Assembly (NCBI RefSeq): GCF_014472395.1
Contig: NZ_JACSZW010000008.1
Coordinates: 1-64,000 of the forward strand
From: Pedobacter sp. N36a
GTDB lineage: Bacteria > Bacteroidota > Bacteroidia > Sphingobacteriales > Sphingobacteriaceae
Length of the DNA stretch: 64,000 bases
Reading direction: 5' to 3'
Under the pieces are notes generated by a model, which was not told where the DNA came from, made no database searches, and saw only the letters and a list, made by a program, of their open reading frames with translations. Below are positions 37,239 through 46,405 of this stretch, piece after piece (within the stretch, counting starts at the first letter, position 1; every line of letters starts with the position of its first letter). The position numbers were made by a program, and so were the translations under genes.

Positions 37239-39305
37239 ATGTATCGACAAAAAATTATTGCCACGATCCTTTTCTTTCTATTTCAACTGGCTGTAACGAC
37301 AGCAAAACCTGTTACTAATGCATTAAATGGGAGGGAAACCATTCCATTTAATGCCAATTGGCAATTTTATTTTGCATATAACTTTGAACAAGGCATCAAA
37401 AAGGAAACGGTCAACCTGCCGCATACCTGGAATGCCAATGAGGTATTGGAGGGAGTAGCGGAATACAAACGCAGTGCAGCGATTTATGAGAATAGCCTGA
37501 ATGTTCTAAAAGAATGGGGCGCTAAAAGATTATTCCTTTATTTCGAAGGGGCCAATAGTGTGGCCACGGTATTTGTAAACAACAAAGCGGTTGCGGAGCA
37601 TAAGGGTGGTTATACTGGATTTGCAGTAGAAATCACCGACTATGTGAAGCCGGGGAATAACTCCATCGCCGTTCAGGTCAGCAATGCTTACCGTTTGGAC
37701 GTGATTCCGTTACATGGCGATTTCAATATTTATGGTGGCTTGCACCGTCCGGTTTCTTTGATTCTGACAGAAAAGAATTGTATCAGTCCCTTGGATTATG
37801 GCTCTTCAGGCGTGTACCTGACGCAAAAGGCCGTTTCTGAAAATTCCGCAGATCTGGAAATCCTGACAAAGTTATCTTTGTCCGATGCTAAAAACTTAAG
37901 CCTTAAAACAACCCTTTTTGACCAGACTGGAAAAGAAATACGTTCCATTACTCATCCTGTAAATACGGGAGCAGGTGCTGGAAGAACCACTCAAATTAAG
38001 ACACAAATGCGCATTCAAAGTCCACATTTGTGGAATGGTAAAGCCGATCCTTATTTGTATAGTGTAGCCGTAGATCTACTTGAGGATGGAAAAGTAACCG
38101 ATCATATCTCTCAGCCTCTGGGTTTCCGGTATTATAGCGTAGACCCAGATAAAGGCTTTTTTCTGAATGGGAAGTACCTGGATTTATATGGTGCAGGAAG
38201 ACATGAAGATTGGTCGGGGAAAGGTTCTGCCTTAACAGATGCAGATCATGATCAGGATATGGAGCTGATGAAGGAAATGGGGGCAACGGCTGCAAGGTTA
38301 ACCCATTATCCCCACAGCAAGCATTTCTATGATTTATGTGATCAGAATGGGATGGTATTATGGTCGGAGATTCCATTTGTGGGCCCAGGAGGGTACACTG
38401 GAACTGGCTATGTGAAAGATCCGCAGCTGGAAGAAAATACAAAGAAGATGCTGAAAGAATTGATCCGTCAGAATTACAATCATCCTTCGGTATGCTTTTG
38501 GGGCTTATTCAATGAGTTAAAACTTAATTACGACGATCCACAGCCCTTTATTAAAGAACTGAATGAATTGGCGAAAGCCGAAGATCCGGGGAGATTAACC
38601 ACATTGGCCTCTAACTTAGGTCCGGCTAATTTTACCGATCTGACTGACCTGATGGGCTGGAACCAGTATTTCGGCTGGTATGGGGGAAGCTTTGATCAGG
38701 TAGCCAAATGGGCAGATCAAACGCATCAAGCCTTGCCCGGTAAACCGATTTCTATCTCTGAATATGGTGCCGGGGCAAGTCCTTTTAAGCATATCGAAGA
38801 ATTGACCGCGCCAGAAGCAAAAGGGCGCTTCCATCCGGAAGAATGGCAAACGGCATTCCATGAAAAACATTGGGAAGAACTGAAGAAACGTCCTTATATC
38901 TGGGGTAAATTTATCTGGGTACTGGCAGATTTTGGTTCTGGAATCAGAACAGAAGGCGACAACAATGGCATCAATGATAAAGGGCTGGTGACTTACGATC
39001 GCAAGATTAAAAAGGATGCTTTCTATTTTTATAAAGCAAACTGGAACCCAGAGCCGATGGTTTACATTACCTCCAGAAGAAATACGATGCGTACCAAAGC
39101 TGTCACACCAGTGAAAATCTTTAGCAATTTACCAGATGCAGAACTTTGGATCAATGGAAAAAGCATGGGTAAGAAGAAGAAGAATGCGATGAATACGATG
39201 ATCTGGGAAAATGTGAAGCTGAATAAAGGGAAAAATGAGGTCCTGGTAAAAGGAAAATCTGCTGGAAGCACCTTAGCAGATACCTGTATTTGGGAACTTC
39301 AATAA
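37239..39305 (+). CDS. Glycoside hydrolase family 2 enzyme (beta-galactosidase-like)
   Basis: A 688-residue protein with signal peptide (residues 1-23, FFLFQLAVTTA). The GH2 domains are in order: an N-terminal sugar-binding jelly roll (about 35-185; WNANEVLEGVAEYKRSA), an immunoglobulin-like domain (about 200-310), and the TIM barrel (about 315-600). The catalytic acid/base would be Glu426 in WGLFNELKLN and the nucleophile Glu508 in SISEYGAG. A C-terminal DUF4982-like domain follows (about 620-688, LWINGKSMGKKKKN). The start lies four bases after the protease stop, so the genes are co-transcribed. Exact sugar specificity (galactose, mannose or glucuronate) cannot be read. Confidence 0.92.
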   Translation: MYRQKIIATILFFLFQLAVTTAKPVTNALNGRETIPFNANWQFYFAYNFEQGIKKETVNLPHTWNANEVLEGVAEYKRSAAIYENSLNVLKEWGAKRLFLYFEGANSVATVFVNNKAVAEHKGGYTGFAVEITDYVKPGNNSIAVQVSNAYRLDVIPLHGDFNIYGGLHRPVSLILTEKNCISPLDYGSSGVYLTQKAVSENSADLEILTKLSLSDAKNLSLKTTLFDQTGKEIRSITHPVNTGAGAGRTTQIKTQMRIQSPHLWNGKADPYLYSVAVDLLEDGKVTDHISQPLGFRYYSVDPDKGFFLNGKYLDLYGAGRHEDWSGKGSALTDADHDQDMELMKEMGATAARLTHYPHSKHFYDLCDQNGMVLWSEIPFVGPGGYTGTGYVKDPQLEENTKKMLKELIRQNYNHPSVCFWGLFNELKLNYDDPQPFIKELNELAKAEDPGRLTTLASNLGPANFTDLTDLMGWNQYFGWYGGSFDQVAKWADQTHQALPGKPISISEYGAGASPFKHIEELTAPEAKGRFHPEEWQTAFHEKHWEELKKRPYIWGKFIWVLADFGSGIRTEGDNNGINDKGLVTYDRKIKKDAFYFYKANWNPEPMVYITSRRNTMRTKAVTPVKIFSNLPDAELWINGKSMGKKKKNAMNTMIWENVKLNKGKNEVLVKGKSAGSTLADTCIWELQ

Positions 39306-39344
39306 TGACCTGGAAGGTTTGCTGAATTGAACCAATGCATCCTA

Positions 39345-39384
39345 AACAAAGCCCTTTGAAATTTTTCAAAGGGCTTTGTTGTTT
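39345..39384. terminator. Bidirectional terminator closing the PUL
   Basis: The 17-nt arms 39345-39361 and 39364-39380 are perfectly complementary with a two-base loop; T and A runs flank both sides. It separates the GH2 gene from the convergent FemAB-like gene. Confidence 0.92.
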
Positions 39385-39457
39385 AAGCTATTTTAGAGAT
39401 GATGCGTCATTGTTCTTTTTGATCATCATCAGGGATTTTTGCTCAGCTTCTTTTTTT

Positions 39458-40579
39458 CTAAAGATGATAACCCTGGCTTTGCATTTCTGCGGCAATAAAA
39501 CGATGGTATTGTTCTGTATCCAGCGGATAATCCCAACAACCCATTCTATGGTATAACTCTCCTCCAAATCCGGTTTTAAACTTATATAGACCATACAATG
39601 GATGCGCAGGATCTGGCTGCGGTGCTACGCCAAAAAAGTCATATTCCAGACATCCTTTGTTTTTAGCAATTTTCATGGCTTCCCATTGTAAGGCATATGT
39701 GGCCATGTAATTCCGGTTACTGGAAGAGGAAGCCCCATAAAGATAGGTGCCTCTTTGTCCGGCAATCACGAGAAACATAGCTGCCAATGGTTGCCCATCG
39801 CTATCGGCCAGCAACAATTCTACTTCTGCCGGCGACGCTGTGTCTTCTGCACGTGCAGAAAGTACCGTTCTGAAATATTCAATATCATTGATATGTATGC
39901 GGTTTCTGATCGCAGTTTCCTGATACAATGCGTACCAGACATGGAGATTTTCCATCCCTACTCGGGTCACATTCACTCCTTTTCTATGAGACAGGTTAAT
40001 GTTGTACCTGGTTTTAGGCTTCATCGAATTCAGCAAAGTGCTTTCGTCTTTTTGCAGATCCAGGAAAATGGTATTTGAAGGCAGGATATCTGAATTTGTC
40101 TTTTTCAGGTTCCAGTTGGTCGTGTTGATGTTAAATCGAAACTCCTGGTACTTCTTTTCCGGCGGACCGTTCCAGATACCAGACTCATCAAAACTATCAT
40201 TTTCTTTTGCCCAATGCGATTCCCAGGCCAGGTCATACCTGATCAGGATACATTTTTTTGGAAGATGTGCCCGGAGGTTCTCCGACAATTCTTCCAGGAA
40301 CTTCCCCTGATATTCTTCATTGGGTTCAATCTCCGGCCCATAAGGAACGTAAGCAACGCTATGTTCGCTATCCAGGGGCTGAAGTAATACCAGAAAATCA
40401 GCATGCGTATAAGTATTCGTTAAAGCATCATGATAAATGTCTTCATTGCTGACTTTAAAATTGAATGCTTTAGATTGGAGGCCTTGTTGGGTTTTTACTT
40501 CCGACCAGAATGCAGTTTGCTGAACTATTGAAGTCTCATAAACTTCTTTAATGTCTTTTTTGTCAATGGCTATATTCAT
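39458..40579 (-). CDS. FemAB-like peptidoglycan-bridge/GNAT acyltransferase
   Basis: From ATG 40579 the protein has 373 residues. The FemABX-type acetyltransferase fold appears in the second half: MKPKTRYNINLSHRKGVNVT is the substrate-binding segment, and GTYLYGASSSSNRNYMATYA followed by YDFFGVAPQP is a hallmark of FemA/FemX-like ligases. These add amino acids from aminoacyl-tRNA to peptidoglycan precursors, or act on other acceptors. Bacteroidota usually have direct cross-links, so the acceptor here is unknown. An upstream TTG start (40600) is in frame; ATG 40579 is preferred. Confidence 0.82.
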   Translation of the reverse strand: MNIAIDKKDIKEVYETSIVQQTAFWSEVKTQQGLQSKAFNFKVSNEDIYHDALTNTYTHADFLVLLQPLDSEHSVAYVPYGPEIEPNEEYQGKFLEELSENLRAHLPKKCILIRYDLAWESHWAKENDSFDESGIWNGPPEKKYQEFRFNINTTNWNLKKTNSDILPSNTIFLDLQKDESTLLNSMKPKTRYNINLSHRKGVNVTRVGMENLHVWYALYQETAIRNRIHINDIEYFRTVLSARAEDTASPAEVELLLADSDGQPLAAMFLVIAGQRGTYLYGASSSSNRNYMATYALQWEAMKIAKNKGCLEYDFFGVAPQPDPAHPLYGLYKFKTGFGGELYHRMGCWDYPLDTEQYHRFIAAEMQSQGYHL

Positions 40580-40640
40580 CTTTTTCCTTTCCAACCGCAA
40601 AGATCGGGAATTATATGATGATAAGCCAATTTAAGACAGA

Positions 40641-41216
40641 TTAGTCCTTGGCATGGAAGCAGGGGCGGCATCTTGGTTCGTAACTATCTTTCTCTCCCAA
40701 AAGGACTTTTGATTGATCGGCTACAGTGCGGTAAGAGTAGGCTGCGGGACTGCCGCAACGGACGCATATCGCATTTACTTTAGTGACCAGCTCTGCAATG
40801 GCCATCAAATTTGGCATTGGGCCGAATGGTTTTCCACTAAAATCCATGTCCAAACCAGCAACGATTACACGGATGCCGCGCTGCGCTAGAATATTGCAGA
40901 CTTCAGGAAGATTTTCATCAAAAAACTGGGCCTCATCAATCCCTACCACCTGCACATCGGTATCTAATAACAGGATGGCAGCAGAGTTCTCTACCGGAGT
41001 AGAAGGGATAGAATTCCTGTCGTGGGAAACAACATCACGATTATCATATCGGGTATCAGTGGCGGGTTTGAAGATTTCTACTTTTAACTTAGCAATCGTT
41101 GCACGCTTTAATCTTCTTAATAATTCTTCTGTTTTACCTGAAAACATAGAGCCGCAAATTACCTCTATACTCCCGCAAAATTCTCCTCTTCTGTAATTTT
41201 GTTCGCTGAATAACAT
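40641..41216 (-). CDS. tdk: Thymidine kinase
   Basis: The 191-residue protein is a type II thymidine kinase that phosphorylates thymidine in the nucleotide salvage pathway. The Walker A loop GSMFSGKT is at about 23-30, with DEAQFF (the Walker B/catalytic Glu region) near 94. The C-terminal zinc-binding module carries Cys-x2-Cys (CVRCGS) and later CRPC. Length and layout are standard for bacterial TK1-like enzymes. It is encoded divergently from the hypothetical gene at 41318 and lies upstream of the FemAB-like gene with a 62-base gap. Confidence 0.96.
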   Translation of the reverse strand: MLFSEQNYRRGEFCGSIEVICGSMFSGKTEELLRRLKRATIAKLKVEIFKPATDTRYDNRDVVSHDRNSIPSTPVENSAAILLLDTDVQVVGIDEAQFFDENLPEVCNILAQRGIRVIVAGLDMDFSGKPFGPMPNLMAIAELVTKVNAICVRCGSPAAYSYRTVADQSKVLLGEKDSYEPRCRPCFHAKD

Positions 41217-41261
41217 CTATGATTGTGATCTTTATAGCCCACTAATATCGAAATTTTGTAG

Positions 41262-41269
41262 TACTTTTG
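41262..41269 (+). promoter_or_regulatory. -7 promoter box upstream of the 422-aa gene
   Basis: TACTTTTG is a perfect Bacteroidota -7 box. A -33 box at the expected distance is not evident. The ATG is at 41318. Confidence 0.45.
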
Positions 41270-41317
41270 AGTAGCAAGTTACCAACATAAAACATCAAAT
41301 CTGTCGTTATTAAGCCT

Positions 41318-42586
41318 ATGATGAACCAAGAAGATATTTTTAGAAAGATAGGATTGATTTTAGAAGAACTTCAAGATCAATATGCCTATCTGGCGAGAAA
41401 CCAGCAGCAATTAAATGAGTTAGAGCTGGAATTGTTTATGGCAAATGCCAGCTTTTTGTCCGATCATGTTCAGATTGTCAGGAAATTAAACTCCGCGAAA
41501 ATTGTAAAGGAAATTCCAGCACAAGCCAGCCAGGATGCTGTTTCTGAAACTGCAAATGCGGAAAATCAGGTGACCTGGGATCAGCCATCAAAACTTCAAG
41601 CGCATTCGGAGAGCCCTGAGAAAAATGTAATCGTGGAAAACACGACTATAGCTTCAGCACAGGAATCCGCAACAGAAGTTCCAGTAACTGGCGTATATGA
41701 CCACAAAGAAGAAGAAATAACACCGATTCCAGCACCAGAACTTCCAACATTTGTTCCTCCTGTAATTGCGGAAACACCAACATATTCCAACGAATTCTTT
41801 ACGGAATCTGCGACTGAAAAAGAGTCCTTCCAGCTGGATAAAGAACCGTCAAGCTTTGAGTTCATCCTGAAAGACCTTGGGGCTACCGATAAATTCGACT
41901 TCGAAGAGAAATCTGTAGATGCGATTTTCGACCGTCCTCTGACTGAAGAAGAAGCACGCATCATTGCCGAAAAGAAAAAGTTAAAAGAGCAGGAAGCACC
42001 GCATCAGGCATCAGTAGCGGCTAACAACGAGGACGAGATGGGTCCTGAGCCATTTTTGGTAGCCAAAGAAGAAGATGTTGTTCCTCCTGCGCATACCCAA
42101 TTGCAGCCTGATCCAATCGCAGAAAAGATCTTTACAGAAAGGATTGTTTCAGAAACGATTTTCGTAGCGCCTATCGTTCCAACTGTAGAAAGACCAGCTC
42201 CTGTAGCGCAAAATACTCCATTAAGCCCAATTAAAACCGAAAGCCCTGAAGAAGCTCCAGCTAAACCAATGTCTTTAAATGAGCGATTGGCAAGTCAGTT
42301 GGGAACAAATTCTGCTACGAACAATACTGATTCAAATAAAAACACCTTAAGTGATTTGAAGCAGGGCATCAATCTAAACGATAAAATGCTGTACATTAAA
42401 GACCTGTTTAACGGTTACAACCTGGCTTATGCAGAAGTGATAGATTTATTGAATAAGATGGCTGACTTTAAAACTGCGGATACCTTTCTGCAAAATAACT
42501 ATGCAGAAAAGAACAACTGGGCGGCAAAATCAGCAACGGTAACTAAGTTTTATGAACTGTTAAAACAGCGCTTTCCTGTTAAATAA
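41318..42586 (+). CDS. Hypothetical Ala/Glu/Pro-rich protein
   Basis: The 422-residue protein has no signal peptide. An N-terminal helical segment (about 1-60, LELELFMANASFLSDHVQIV) is followed by a long low-complexity linker rich in Glu, Ala, Pro and Thr (about 70-310). A C-terminal helical domain follows (about 325-422), with LNDKMLYIKDLFNGYNLAYA near residue 345 and KFYELLKQRFPVK at the end. I recall such a terminal domain in other Bacteroidota proteins of unknown function. The 3' end overlaps the stop of the convergent rodA by eight bases. A structural or scaffolding role is a guess. Confidence 0.8.
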   Translation: MMNQEDIFRKIGLILEELQDQYAYLARNQQQLNELELELFMANASFLSDHVQIVRKLNSAKIVKEIPAQASQDAVSETANAENQVTWDQPSKLQAHSESPEKNVIVENTTIASAQESATEVPVTGVYDHKEEEITPIPAPELPTFVPPVIAETPTYSNEFFTESATEKESFQLDKEPSSFEFILKDLGATDKFDFEEKSVDAIFDRPLTEEEARIIAEKKKLKEQEAPHQASVAANNEDEMGPEPFLVAKEEDVVPPAHTQLQPDPIAEKIFTERIVSETIFVAPIVPTVERPAPVAQNTPLSPIKTESPEEAPAKPMSLNERLASQLGTNSATNNTDSNKNTLSDLKQGINLNDKMLYIKDLFNGYNLAYAEVIDLLNKMADFKTADTFLQNNYAEKNNWAAKSATVTKFYELLKQRFPVK

Positions 42587-43844
42587 AGCCCATCCGGTTA
42601 GAGTCCAGTTTTAAGAAGATAAACAGCAATACAGTGAAACTCCAAAGTGAGGACCCACCGTAGCTGATAAAAGGTAAAGGAATTCCAATTACGGGAATGA
42701 TCCCAATGGTCATTCCTATGTTAATGAAAACGTGGAAAAAGAGAATACTGGCCACGCAATAGCCGTACACCCTGGAAAAGGTAGAACGCTGTCGCTCGGC
42801 GAGATTGATGATCCGAAGGAGCATAAAGATGTACAATGCAACCACCGTAAAGCAGCCTACAAAACCCCATTCTTCACCAATGGTGGAGAAAATGAAGTCA
42901 GTACTTTGCTCAGGTACATAACCATATTTCGTTTGTGTACCTTCCAAAAACCCTCTTCCGGTTAACTGCCCGGAACCAATGGCAATCTTCGATTGAATGA
43001 CATTATATCCAGCTCCTTTAGGGTCTGTTTTAAGGCCCAGCAGGATTTCAATCCTTGTGCGCTGGTGAGGCTCTAACACCTTTTCATATGCGAATTTTAC
43101 CAGAAACAAGTAACCAACTGCCACCACTGTGACGATGATACAGGAGATCATGACCTTGTGTTTTCTTCTATTCTGATAGATAAACAGACCACCTATGGCG
43201 AGGATGAGCGGGATTAATATCTCCGAGGGAACTAGGAAATCTGCGATAAACAGCACGATCATTCCTAAAAAGATCAATAAGAAATAGCCTGATAGTCCTT
43301 CTCTGTACAATGGAAACATAAAGGATAAAAACACCAATGCTGACCCTGTATCCGGTTGAAGCATAATCAAAAACAGTGGAATCCCTACGATCACAGCAGC
43401 GAAAAATATAGATTTGATATCCCTGAATTTGGGATTAAAAGAGCTCACATACCTTGCCAGGAGCAAGGCGGTACCGAATTTTGCCAGTTCAGAGGGCTGG
43501 AGTCTAAAGCTTCCCAAAGGGATCCAGGCCTGGTTTCCGGCTACTTTTCTTCCTACAACGAGTACGGCAATGAGGAGGAGCATCGTGAGCCCATACACAA
43601 TGGGCGAGAAGACACTGAAGAATTTGGCATCCAGTAATAAGATGGAAAATCCAAGAATCAATCCGGTAATGATATAGATCAGTTGCTTCCCGTATTTGGC
43701 GGCAAAGCTAAAATCGTTAGACTCCACGCCATTAAAAATCGAAGCGTAAATATTTACAAACCCAATGGTACACAAGGCGACGTAAAGCAGGATGGTAATC
43801 CAGTCTACATTGAAAAAGAAACGGTTGCCTTGCTGTGTTGTCAT
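42579..43844 (-). CDS. rodA: Rod shape-determining protein RodA (SEDS glycosyltransferase)
   Basis: The 421-residue integral membrane protein is a SEDS-family peptidoglycan polymerase with about ten hydrophobic spans. Signature segments are LQPDTGSALVFLSF, IGSGQLTGRGFLEGTQ and the C-terminal IPLPFISYGGSSLWS. The context with mrdA and mreBCD makes it RodA rather than FtsW. It polymerises glycan strands with PBP2 during elongation. Its ATG follows immediately after the mrdA stop (TAA then ATG). It is the last gene of the minus-strand cell-shape operon and overlaps the convergent 41318 gene by eight bases. Confidence 0.96.
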   Translation of the reverse strand: MTTQQGNRFFFNVDWITILLYVALCTIGFVNIYASIFNGVESNDFSFAAKYGKQLIYIITGLILGFSILLLDAKFFSVFSPIVYGLTMLLLIAVLVVGRKVAGNQAWIPLGSFRLQPSELAKFGTALLLARYVSSFNPKFRDIKSIFFAAVIVGIPLFLIMLQPDTGSALVFLSFMFPLYREGLSGYFLLIFLGMIVLFIADFLVPSEILIPLILAIGGLFIYQNRRKHKVMISCIIVTVVAVGYLFLVKFAYEKVLEPHQRTRIEILLGLKTDPKGAGYNVIQSKIAIGSGQLTGRGFLEGTQTKYGYVPEQSTDFIFSTIGEEWGFVGCFTVVALYIFMLLRIINLAERQRSTFSRVYGYCVASILFFHVFINIGMTIGIIPVIGIPLPFISYGGSSLWSFTVLLFIFLKLDSNRMGFI

Positions 43845-45890
43845 TTATGGTGTTTGTGAAATGGGTTTACTATTTGTTGTTTTTGCAGGTATACCTACTG
43901 GTTTTACGGGTACGATTGCCGCTTTTGCGGGTGCTGTAGCTGTTGCTGCACCAGAGGCTGGAGCAGTTAGGACCTTTGCAGGGGCCAGAGACTTTTGAGT
44001 AGAGTCTTTTTTCAAAGAATCAGTCAGCAATGGCTTCGCTTTTAGTTTCGGTTTTTTCGGCACAGGTAAGATGACTTGTTTTTTCATCCATTCTGCACCA
44101 GCTTTTTTATTTACCGAAAGGCTATCTTTTAAGTATTTTTCTGCGATATAACTGGCAATAGGAGCAGCATACGTACTTCCGAAACCTGCATTTTCTACCA
44201 CTACCGCGATGGCAATCTTTGGATTGTCGCGGGGCGCAAAACCAATAAATACCGAGTGGTTTTTTCCACGTGGGTTTTGTACTGTTCCTGTTTTACCACA
44301 CATGATAATGTTTTCAATTGCGGATTGTCTGGCAGTACCCCATGGTGCATTTACCGCATCCTGCATCCCGTCAATAACGGGTTCAAAGTGTCGGGCATCC
44401 ACATCCACATAGTTTTTTCGGGCATATTCTTTTTTGATCACTTTATTCTCACCGATCGCTTTAATCAGGTGGGGTTTTACATAATAACCTCTGTTCGCAA
44501 TAATGGCCATGATGTTGGCCATCTGTAATGGCGTAGCATCCATTTCTCCTTGTCCAATTCCTAAGGAAATCACCGTGGTATATCTCCAGCGATTGCCGTA
44601 TTTCTTATTGTAATGCTCAGCAGTATATAAATTTCCTGGACGTTCTGATGGAAGATCTACTCCTAGTTTTTCGCCAAGCCCAAATTTCCTTACCCGCTTC
44701 TGCCATTCATCGTAGGCGATCTGCTGGTTTTTGAATTTCTTCTGCGTGATGAGTTTTTGAAACACATAGAGTGCGTAAGTATTACAAGATCTGGCCAAAC
44801 CTTTCCGCAGACTGATATTTCCGTCTACGTGCTCACATTTTACCTTATGGTTTCCAGCCATATAATAACCTGGACAGTTAAAGGTAGTATTTGGATCTAT
44901 GACACCTTCCTGTAAGCCCAATAAGGCATCCAGTGGCTTGAACGAAGACCCTGGGGAATAATAACCCTGAATCGGACGCACGGTCAACACGCGGTTTGGA
45001 TTTTTCTCCTGATTGATCAGGTCCATGTAATTATTACCCTGCTGACGGCCCACCATGAGATTGGGATCGTAACCTGGGCTACTTACAAAAGCAAGAATTT
45101 CTCCTGTTGCAGGTTCAATGGCTACAATACTGCCCACTTTATTTTTCATCAGCTCTTCGCCCAGCTTCTGAATGCGGAAGTCCAGGGAAGAAATTACTTT
45201 TTCTCCGGATCTGGCAAGTGTATCAAATTTCCCCTCGGCATAACTGCCTTTCGGTACATTTCGGGCATCATACAGCATGTTGATGATCCCTTTTTCACCA
45301 CGAAGCACATCGTTATATTGCTTTTCGACACCTGCTTTTCCAATATAATCACCAGGACGGTAATAGCCCTCGCTCATTTCTATATCTTTCTTGGACACTT
45401 CTTTTACATAGCCAAAGAAATGACCTGCGAGACTATCGGGATAATACCTCACCGTTCTGCTTTGCACAAAGAAGCCTGGAAAACGAGCAAGCTGCTCAGA
45501 TAAGGCAGCATAAACCTGTACGGAAAGTTGTTTTTCAAAAATACTAGGCTGGTATCTGGATTGGACAGTCGCTCTGTTGAAACTCTTCTTAAAGCGTTTC
45601 ATGTCGATGCCAATGATGTTGATCAGCGATAGTGTATCAAATTCTTTCACCTGATTTGGGATCACCATCAGGTCATATACCGGCTCATTTTGAACCAACA
45701 CTTTTTCATTTCTATCGAGAATTACCCCTCTGGCTGGGAAGGTATAGATCTTACGCAGTACGTTACTTTCGGCAGAAAGGAAGTACTTATCGCTGGCCAC
45801 CTGAATATAAAACAGCGTACCGACCAGGATTAAGGCAACCAGTATAAATAAGCCCTGAATAATATATTTACGGTTAAACAGATTATCCAT
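43845..45890 (-). CDS. mrdA: Penicillin-binding protein 2
   Basis: A 681-residue class B PBP with a membrane anchor (about 10-28), a dimerisation domain and a transpeptidase domain. The active-site serine is Ser315 in PGSSFKPL; the SCN motif is in LARSCNTYAL and the KTG motif in MCGKTGTVQNP. These are all intact. A C-terminal tail of about 60 residues, rich in Ala, Pro and Lys (about 620-681), goes beyond the usual domain. It cross-links peptidoglycan for elongation with RodA. The start overlaps the mreD stop by one base (TAATG). Confidence 0.96.
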   Translation of the reverse strand: MDNLFNRKYIIQGLFILVALILVGTLFYIQVASDKYFLSAESNVLRKIYTFPARGVILDRNEKVLVQNEPVYDLMVIPNQVKEFDTLSLINIIGIDMKRFKKSFNRATVQSRYQPSIFEKQLSVQVYAALSEQLARFPGFFVQSRTVRYYPDSLAGHFFGYVKEVSKKDIEMSEGYYRPGDYIGKAGVEKQYNDVLRGEKGIINMLYDARNVPKGSYAEGKFDTLARSGEKVISSLDFRIQKLGEELMKNKVGSIVAIEPATGEILAFVSSPGYDPNLMVGRQQGNNYMDLINQEKNPNRVLTVRPIQGYYSPGSSFKPLDALLGLQEGVIDPNTTFNCPGYYMAGNHKVKCEHVDGNISLRKGLARSCNTYALYVFQKLITQKKFKNQQIAYDEWQKRVRKFGLGEKLGVDLPSERPGNLYTAEHYNKKYGNRWRYTTVISLGIGQGEMDATPLQMANIMAIIANRGYYVKPHLIKAIGENKVIKKEYARKNYVDVDARHFEPVIDGMQDAVNAPWGTARQSAIENIIMCGKTGTVQNPRGKNHSVFIGFAPRDNPKIAIAVVVENAGFGSTYAAPIASYIAEKYLKDSLSVNKKAGAEWMKKQVILPVPKKPKLKAKPLLTDSLKKDSTQKSLAPAKVLTAPASGAATATAPAKAAIVPVKPVGIPAKTTNSKPISQTP

Positions 45891-46405
45891 TAGCGTGCCT
45901 TCCTGTTATAGAACATGAATTCTATGAGTATAATTAAAAATAATGTAAATATACCACTCAAAAGACACCTCAATAGGGTGTAAGAGAACTCTGTTAAGCG
46001 GAATGTTTCCAGGAAAAAGAGCACCAGGTGATGAGCAAAAGTACAAAGGGTGGCATAAATGCTGAACCATTTGAAACCCATATTTCCGAGCGTAGGCTCC
46101 GGTTCGTCAAAATTGTCTTTGTTTACGGTCAATGCAATAAAGGATATCCTGACAAATACCAGGGTCACACAGGCAGTGGTATGTACGCCCAAAGTATCAT
46201 AAAACGCATCCATGGTTAAACCGGTTGCAAAAGCAATCAGGTATAATAGCAGGTTTGGTGTTTTAAAGGGCAGTAAGAGTAAAAAAAGTATGTAAACAAA
46301 GGGAGTGGCCAGGCTGTAAAAGCTCAGGTTTCTAAGAAGTAAGATCTGAATAAAAAGTAGTAAGAACCATCTGAAGATGTTTACCAATATTATTTTACTG
46401 TTCAT
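45890..46405 (-). CDS. mreD: Rod shape-determining protein MreD
   Basis: The 171-residue protein has about five membrane spans, such as YSLATPFVYILFLLLLPF and LYLIAFATGLTMDAFYDTLG. The length and position between mreC and mrdA identify MreD, a poorly conserved membrane partner of MreC. Its start overlaps the mreC stop by 11 bases and its stop overlaps the mrdA start by one, indicating translational coupling. Confidence 0.9.
   Translation of the reverse strand: MNSKIILVNIFRWFLLLFIQILLLRNLSFYSLATPFVYILFLLLLPFKTPNLLLYLIAFATGLTMDAFYDTLGVHTTACVTLVFVRISFIALTVNKDNFDEPEPTLGNMGFKWFSIYATLCTFAHHLVLFFLETFRLTEFSYTLLRCLLSGIFTLFLIILIEFMFYNRKAR

Noticed and set aside
39062-39369. Hydrophobic minus-strand frames at the GH2 3' end
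   Set aside because: Antisense shadows of lysine-rich coding sequence and the perfect terminator.
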